The notes under the pieces are model-generated. The model was not told the DNA's origin. It worked only from the letters and a program-made list of their open reading frames with translations, and made no database searches. Shown here in pieces: positions 59,612 through 64,000 of a stretch of DNA of 64,000 bases (positions are counted from its first letter, which is position 1; each line of letters begins with the position of its first letter). The DNA is from Poronia punctata (Eukaryota > Ascomycota > Sordariomycetes > Xylariales > Xylariaceae): assembly GCA_022579005.1 (NCBI GenBank), contig MU401587.1:41745-105744 (forward strand), given 5' to 3'. A program made the translations under genes and the position numbers.

Positions 59612-60734
59612 ATGGAACACGACAGGATCCGGGCGGAAGATCACAGGTTTCGGCGGGAGGTCGTCGATTTACTCCTCGGGCCGGATTATGACAACTTTGA
59701 CGAAAAAGCCAGCCTTCAGGACTTTCTTGAAGACGCAGAGACCTCCCCGCACCCGAAGAGATTGGCTTATCGTCTCTTCTGCTCGGTACGCCGGCTTTAG
59801 CCTGCCAACCCCGATCCTTATATCTTATAGCAAGACACCAAGCTGACCTATACAGGCACTCCTTTACATTTCTAAGAACAAGGATCTCACAAGCAACCAG
59901 GAGGACGTCCTATATGGCTTGGTGCAGGAAGTGAGTCGAGAGTGGTTCGGAGAGGAGCCTTTGCAGGCTCAATCGTCTCCCTCTCCCACCCTTGGACCAG
60001 ACAACGGTGGACGGTACGAGCCCATGGGAAACTACGCGGAACCCAGTGTTCATTTGGGTTCTAACGGAGCTAGTTTTCCCCAAAATGCAGAATCTGACGG
60101 GCTTGGAGAAGTGCGTGAGGCACTGGAGCGTACCCACATCGGACGTTCGCCAACGCCAGAAGGGTTCATTCGGGAGAAAAGTCCCTATGTCCCGGAGTCC
60201 GCCGTCTTCCATAATACTTGGGGCCCTCGTGCTCTTGACCGATTGTATCGCAAGTACCCAAAAGGCGTGGAATTGATGTGCAAGCAAGGATGGGACGGCA
60301 CTAGCGGCCTTGGTCCTCGGGGCGAGGGTATCAAAGTTACTGTCGACGACTCTCGCATTGACCAGCACGTTGGAGGGCCACATATACCCTATGGACTGGG
60401 GTACGCTGGCAACAAAAAGAAGAAGCGCAGAGGAAAATGGAATAAAAACAGAAGAAGACCCGCAGCCCGTAACGACTATGACGACCAACGACACGCGCCC
60501 TCGGGCCCTACTCGTAACGAGGAGGTGGGATGGCGAGAAGCCTCATGGTATAGCGACGAAGACAACCTTCCGCGATACACGGGTAGAAGCGCGCCTGGCA
60601 TTGACGATGACTACGGTTCTACCTACGGAGGACTCGATGAGTACGATTATGACACTAGCTCCTGGAACGAAGGATACGATGCCGCTGCTTATGATGATAG
60701 TCCGGTTGAGAATGGGGTTGGGGCTTTGGAATAG
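59612..60734 (+). CDS. Uncharacterised protein with degenerate G-patch-like motif
   Basis: Two exons, 59612-59785 and 59856-60734 (intron GTACGC...ACAG), encode 350 residues. The ATG at 59612 was chosen; an upstream TTG in the same frame is unlikely. An N-terminal charged helical region (EHDRIRAEDHRFRREVVDLL) is followed by ALLYISKNKDLTSNQEDV. In the middle, WGPRALDRLYRKYPKGVEL leads into MCKQGWDGTSGLGPRGEG (about 199-216). This fits the glycine spacing of a G-patch (RNA helicase-activating motif) but with a short, divergent start. Next is a nuclear-localisation-like basic run KKKKRRGKWNKNRRRP, then an acidic Asp/Tyr/Gly-rich C-terminus. A nuclear RNA-related role is a guess from these features; no named orthologue is recognised. 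Confidence 0.78.
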
Positions 60735-62990
60735 ACGAAACACGCCCAGAATCGGTTGGCAGTTGCGACGCTCATGGCAACTTGGGCGAGCTCGACAAGA
60801 GCTTATCCCTGGCCGTGTCCTCTTTGTTAATTGAGCTTATAAGGCGGGGAGACATGATTGGAAGCCGCCTGATCATGTCGACTAGTCGGGATATGGGGCT
60901 CACTATGGCCGAAGTGTCGTGTATGTGATGGGGGCAATGGCGTAATGGAGCGGCAGGCGCTTGTTTGAGTTAGTGGTCTTTTCTGAGAGCAGGCGTATGT
61001 CCCATACGTCTGACACTTGTGTGTTTTTCTCTCACATTCTCCGGTCATGTGATTCTGGTGGAATTCCTGCAGATAGAGGTCATCTGTCTATGCTCATACT
61101 ATGTAAATACTTCTGTACTATAATGTCTCTCGAGGATGAGAGTAGCTAAGGCGCTGGTACCTGTCATTAACTGTCCGTGGCTATAATTTCCATAGGTCCA
61201 CTCAACTACCTATTCTCCCATGTGTCAGACATCCTACTGCAACAAGTAACTGATCAAGAGCTCCGAGCTGTTGGTGAGCTTTATGCCTTGGTCTGCGGTT
61301 TCAGTCGCTGGGGGTCCATCGTGTCAAGAGTGGCGAAAAGAACCTTCTCAAACATGTCAGCACGAAAAATGGCATCGTCATAATTTCCTTGGCAGGCACC
61401 CAAGCTCAATCATGTTGCGACCTTGGGCCTTTTGAGAATAACTAGAGAATCCTTTAGACCGCCGCCTCCCAGACGTAGCACATATGCTAAGCCGCATTGG
61501 ATAGACGTCAAGCCTCGACTCTCGGTCTAGGCTGCTCCAGCGCGGCAGTTGCGATGACGGTGACGTTGCCGGCTCCCGTACCGCAGTAGGAGAAGAGAAG
61601 AAACATAGACTTAGTTTATGCCGGATGTCGTGGCGGATGTGTAAGCCCCCGTTCTCGTAGGAGTTGTGGGGGATTCGGTTCAGATGACTGCGCCCTTACA
61701 AGATCCACTACAAAAAGTATCATAAACGTAAGCTTCATATTGAAGTATTTATGGCGAGTTTATGTCATTGATAAGTTATCGAGGACGTTGCACGAGGCAG
61801 ACTAGAACCCCGGCACGGGTCTCGAGTTTGAAAATCGTCACTGACTGGTGAACCAACTTGAGGATTCTATTTCTGGTCGCTCTAGTAGATATCGTCGGGC
61901 AGACAGACCTTTTTAACAGAAAATCAGCAAATAAACAGGGTCTTCTGAACTCTTGTCTATGATCCGCGGCTAAAAAGTCTGAACTCGAAATAACGGAAAT
62001 AGAACAGGGGGGGGGGGAGTAAAAAATGGGAATGGCTACAGCTGCAAGCAAGAAAAGTTGGAACTAGGTATGTATCTTTAAGCCCCTGCGAAGGAGCAAG
62101 AAGGTACGCGTACGTACAGACACAGACATGCAAGCAAAAAAAAAAAAAAAAACTCCTATTGCCCGCCCCCCTTGCTAACCACGTACGTGGATTACCTAAC
62201 CTTACTTTACTTACCGGTGACGATCTAGGACAAAAAAAATATTCCGGCTCCATATCCGTGCTAATTAGATGCTGACACCATCCTTCTCTGGCAGACCCCC
62301 AATCATCCTTTTTCTGGGGCTGTTCCTGGCTGAGTGGCACAGTGGTTGGCTCCGACCAGGAGTTGAGGTTTCTTGAACCCTAACATCCTTGTAATCTTCG
62401 GCCCTTCCCTTTGATACCAATGACTACGCATTAACTTTCGTTATATGTCCCAGTCTCTGGCTGTGTCTTGTTTGAGAAACTGCAAGTACTGTTTGTTGAG
62501 AACTTGAGCATGTAAGTAAGGGTTTGGCTAATTTGCCTTTCGTTGCGGATATGATTTTCGGTCGGCTGGGTCCTGATACTATTTGTAGAACTTCGTAGTC
62601 TGTAGATAGGGCCTTTGATCGCTTGACGGTGCGCTTCTTCTCAAGGGCTCGGGATTTCAAGGGACGCGGGGTTGGTTAGCTGATTCCGGGGATTAGGTAA
62701 CCTAAGTAGATAGGTACTAGGTATTTCGCCCTAGAAAGGAAGGAAGCGACCAAGGATTTGACATACGTCAATTAAAACAAGCTAATTTGTACCTACGCAG
62801 CAAAACAAGGCACAAAAGTACGCCCCCGTTGTGAGATAGGTACGTCAGTCGACAAACGGCTGAGCCTAAACCCGAGACAACAGGCAGCGGTCATTGGAAG
62901 TCGTACCTACAATCCTATTTTTAGGAGCTGAATCCATCAAGTGCTTTAGGGCAATCTAGTGCAAGATCTGCGTCGCTCTCAGGCAGGGTT
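60735..62990. other. 2.3 kb intergenic region before the AT-rich block, no gene seen
   Basis: No supported gene. It holds homopolymer runs (poly-G near 62008-62018, poly-A at about 62136-62153) and TAGGTA-type motifs near 62695-62725. Short open frames have no recognisable domain. Confidence 0.5.
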
Positions 62991-64000
62991 GTAAATTAGT
63001 AATACTAATGTAGTAAATGCCTATACTAATACTACATGTAGTTAGTAATAGGCTATACTAATACTACAAAGGTTAGTAATTGTCTATACTAATACTACAT
63101 GTAGTAATACTACTATAGTATATAGTAGTACTAAAATTACTACAAAATACTAATTTTTTAATTAAAAAACAGTATAAACACTGTATACAAATAAAATAAG
63201 ACAGTGTAAAAAGCAAAACACTATTATATATACAGTGCATATATACAGTATATTGTAGACGATATACTGTGTATTATTTAATTGGTTTTTTATTATTTAA
63301 AAAGAAAAAAAAAACTAATTAAAAAAAATCGAAAAAAATCAAAAAAATTCAAAAAATTCGAAAAAATTCGGAAAAAATTCGGAAAAATTATTGTAGTAAT
63401 TTTGTAGTAATTGTAGTAATACTAAAAATTACTACAAAATTACTACATTTTTTGTAGTATAGTAATAGCCTATACTAATACTATATTAGTATTAAGATCT
63501 TGTTACTATATTGTTACTATTAAAACTAGCAAAATAGCTAAATTGTATATATTAATTAATGTACTATAAAGAGGTTAAACTTCTTTTTTTTATAAAATCT
63601 GCACATACTAAATAAGTAAAGAAAAACTTTTTATAAGAGGACCTTTTTTTTTATAGTAGTCTTTACTGTAGCTATATAACTTTTACTATATAAGCATTAT
63701 ATTAATTCTTATTATTTTATAACTTATTAAATCTAATATACTTTTTTAAAATAAGCTAATATACTAGTTTATTTTATAGCTATAAATAATACTTTTATTT
63801 TATAGTATTATAGCTTTTATAATAATAGTTATAATGTTTTAAATTATTTTAATTTATTTTTTTAGTTTTCTTATACTTTTATAGTAATAAGCTAGTTAAT
63901 TTTAGTTTAAATAGCTTTAATATTAACTAAATTAATTTATTATAAAAAGCTTGCTTACTTATTTTATACTAAAAACTTTATAAAACTATTTACTATTATT
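62991..64000. repeat. Extremely AT-rich, RIP-like block, runs off the window
   Basis: Composition changes abruptly at about 62990: G+C falls to well under 20 percent, and TpA is everywhere. Remaining G and C sit mostly in AGC/GCT and AGT/ACT contexts, while CpA/TpG are scarce. That is the signature of repeat-induced point mutation, which converts CpA to TpA in duplicated DNA. No open frame survives. It is probably the edge of a degraded transposon-rich region; the original element cannot be recognised. Confidence 0.75.
63021..63098. repeat. Tandem repeat, ~31-bp unit with CTATACTAATACTAC core
   Basis: The 15-base core occurs at 63021, 63053 and 63084 (spacing 32 and 31), with a variant at 63470. 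Reverse-complement pieces (GTAGTATT, TAGTAATAG) lie between them, so the block can fold into short hairpins. It lies in the AT-rich tail. Confidence 0.7.

Noticed and set aside
61520..61640. Short minus-strand peptide with a GTGAGN-like segment
   Set aside because: Only about 32 codons, no neighbours in frame, no family match; chance is likely.
63021..63098. Regularly spaced repeats considered as a CRISPR array
   Set aside because: Eukaryotic context, AT-rich decayed DNA, no unique spacers of constant length and no cas genes.

Overview
This window is nuclear DNA of a filamentous ascomycete (Pezizomycotina, most likely a sordariomycete). It holds one-gene transcription units on both strands with 50-200 bp GT-AG introns and a GC-balanced body. 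Fungus-specific families are present (NACHT/STAND receptors, an Atg22 transporter, a trehalose-complex regulatory subunit, a GH10 xylanase). The last ~1 kb is an extremely AT-rich block of the kind left by repeat-induced point mutation (RIP). I cannot name the genus from sequence alone. Exon structures were rebuilt by hand from splice signals and reading-frame continuity.

Layout, left to right: secreted GH10 xylanase (-), with a possible XlnR site upstream; a 3.3 kb gene-free stretch; Atg22-like vacuolar amino-acid effluxer (+); ING/PHD protein of the Yng2 type (-) head-to-head with a Hos2-type class I histone deacetylase (+); branched-chain aminotransferase (-); Tps3/Tsl1-like trehalose-complex subunit (-); a 3.2 kb gene-free stretch; ribosome-assembly factor Rsa4 (-, 14 introns), divergent from meiotic MSH4 (+, 8 introns, two of them GC-AG); FAD monooxygenase (-); an assembly gap between poly-G and poly-C runs; a decayed short-chain dehydrogenase; Svp26/Tex261 cargo receptor (-), divergent from Bud23 rRNA methyltransferase (+).

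The right half continues with a Cys/Met-metabolism PLP enzyme (+) and two divergent STAND NTPases of different architecture. One is NACHT without recognisable repeats (-). The other is NACHT-ankyrin (+) with a long Lys-rich tandem repeat inserted in its N-terminal domain. Then come ATP synthase subunit k (-), an orphan conserved-looking protein with a possible poison exon (+), Tvp38 (-), a small Cys-rich secreted protein (+), a serine beta-lactamase-like esterase (-), tRNA-Val(UAC) (-), a protein with a G-patch-like motif (+), about 2.2 kb without genes, and the AT-rich tail.

Most genes are housekeeping and do not form a pathway cluster. The accessory, most changeable part is roughly 31.4-34.3 kb (gap and pseudogene), 39.8-49.5 kb (NLR-like pair) and the AT-rich end. 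I found no convincing novel multi-gene system. The best leads are the repeat-expanded NLR-like gene and its partner, the unusual splicing in MSH4, RSA4 and the orphan gene, and the small secreted protein.
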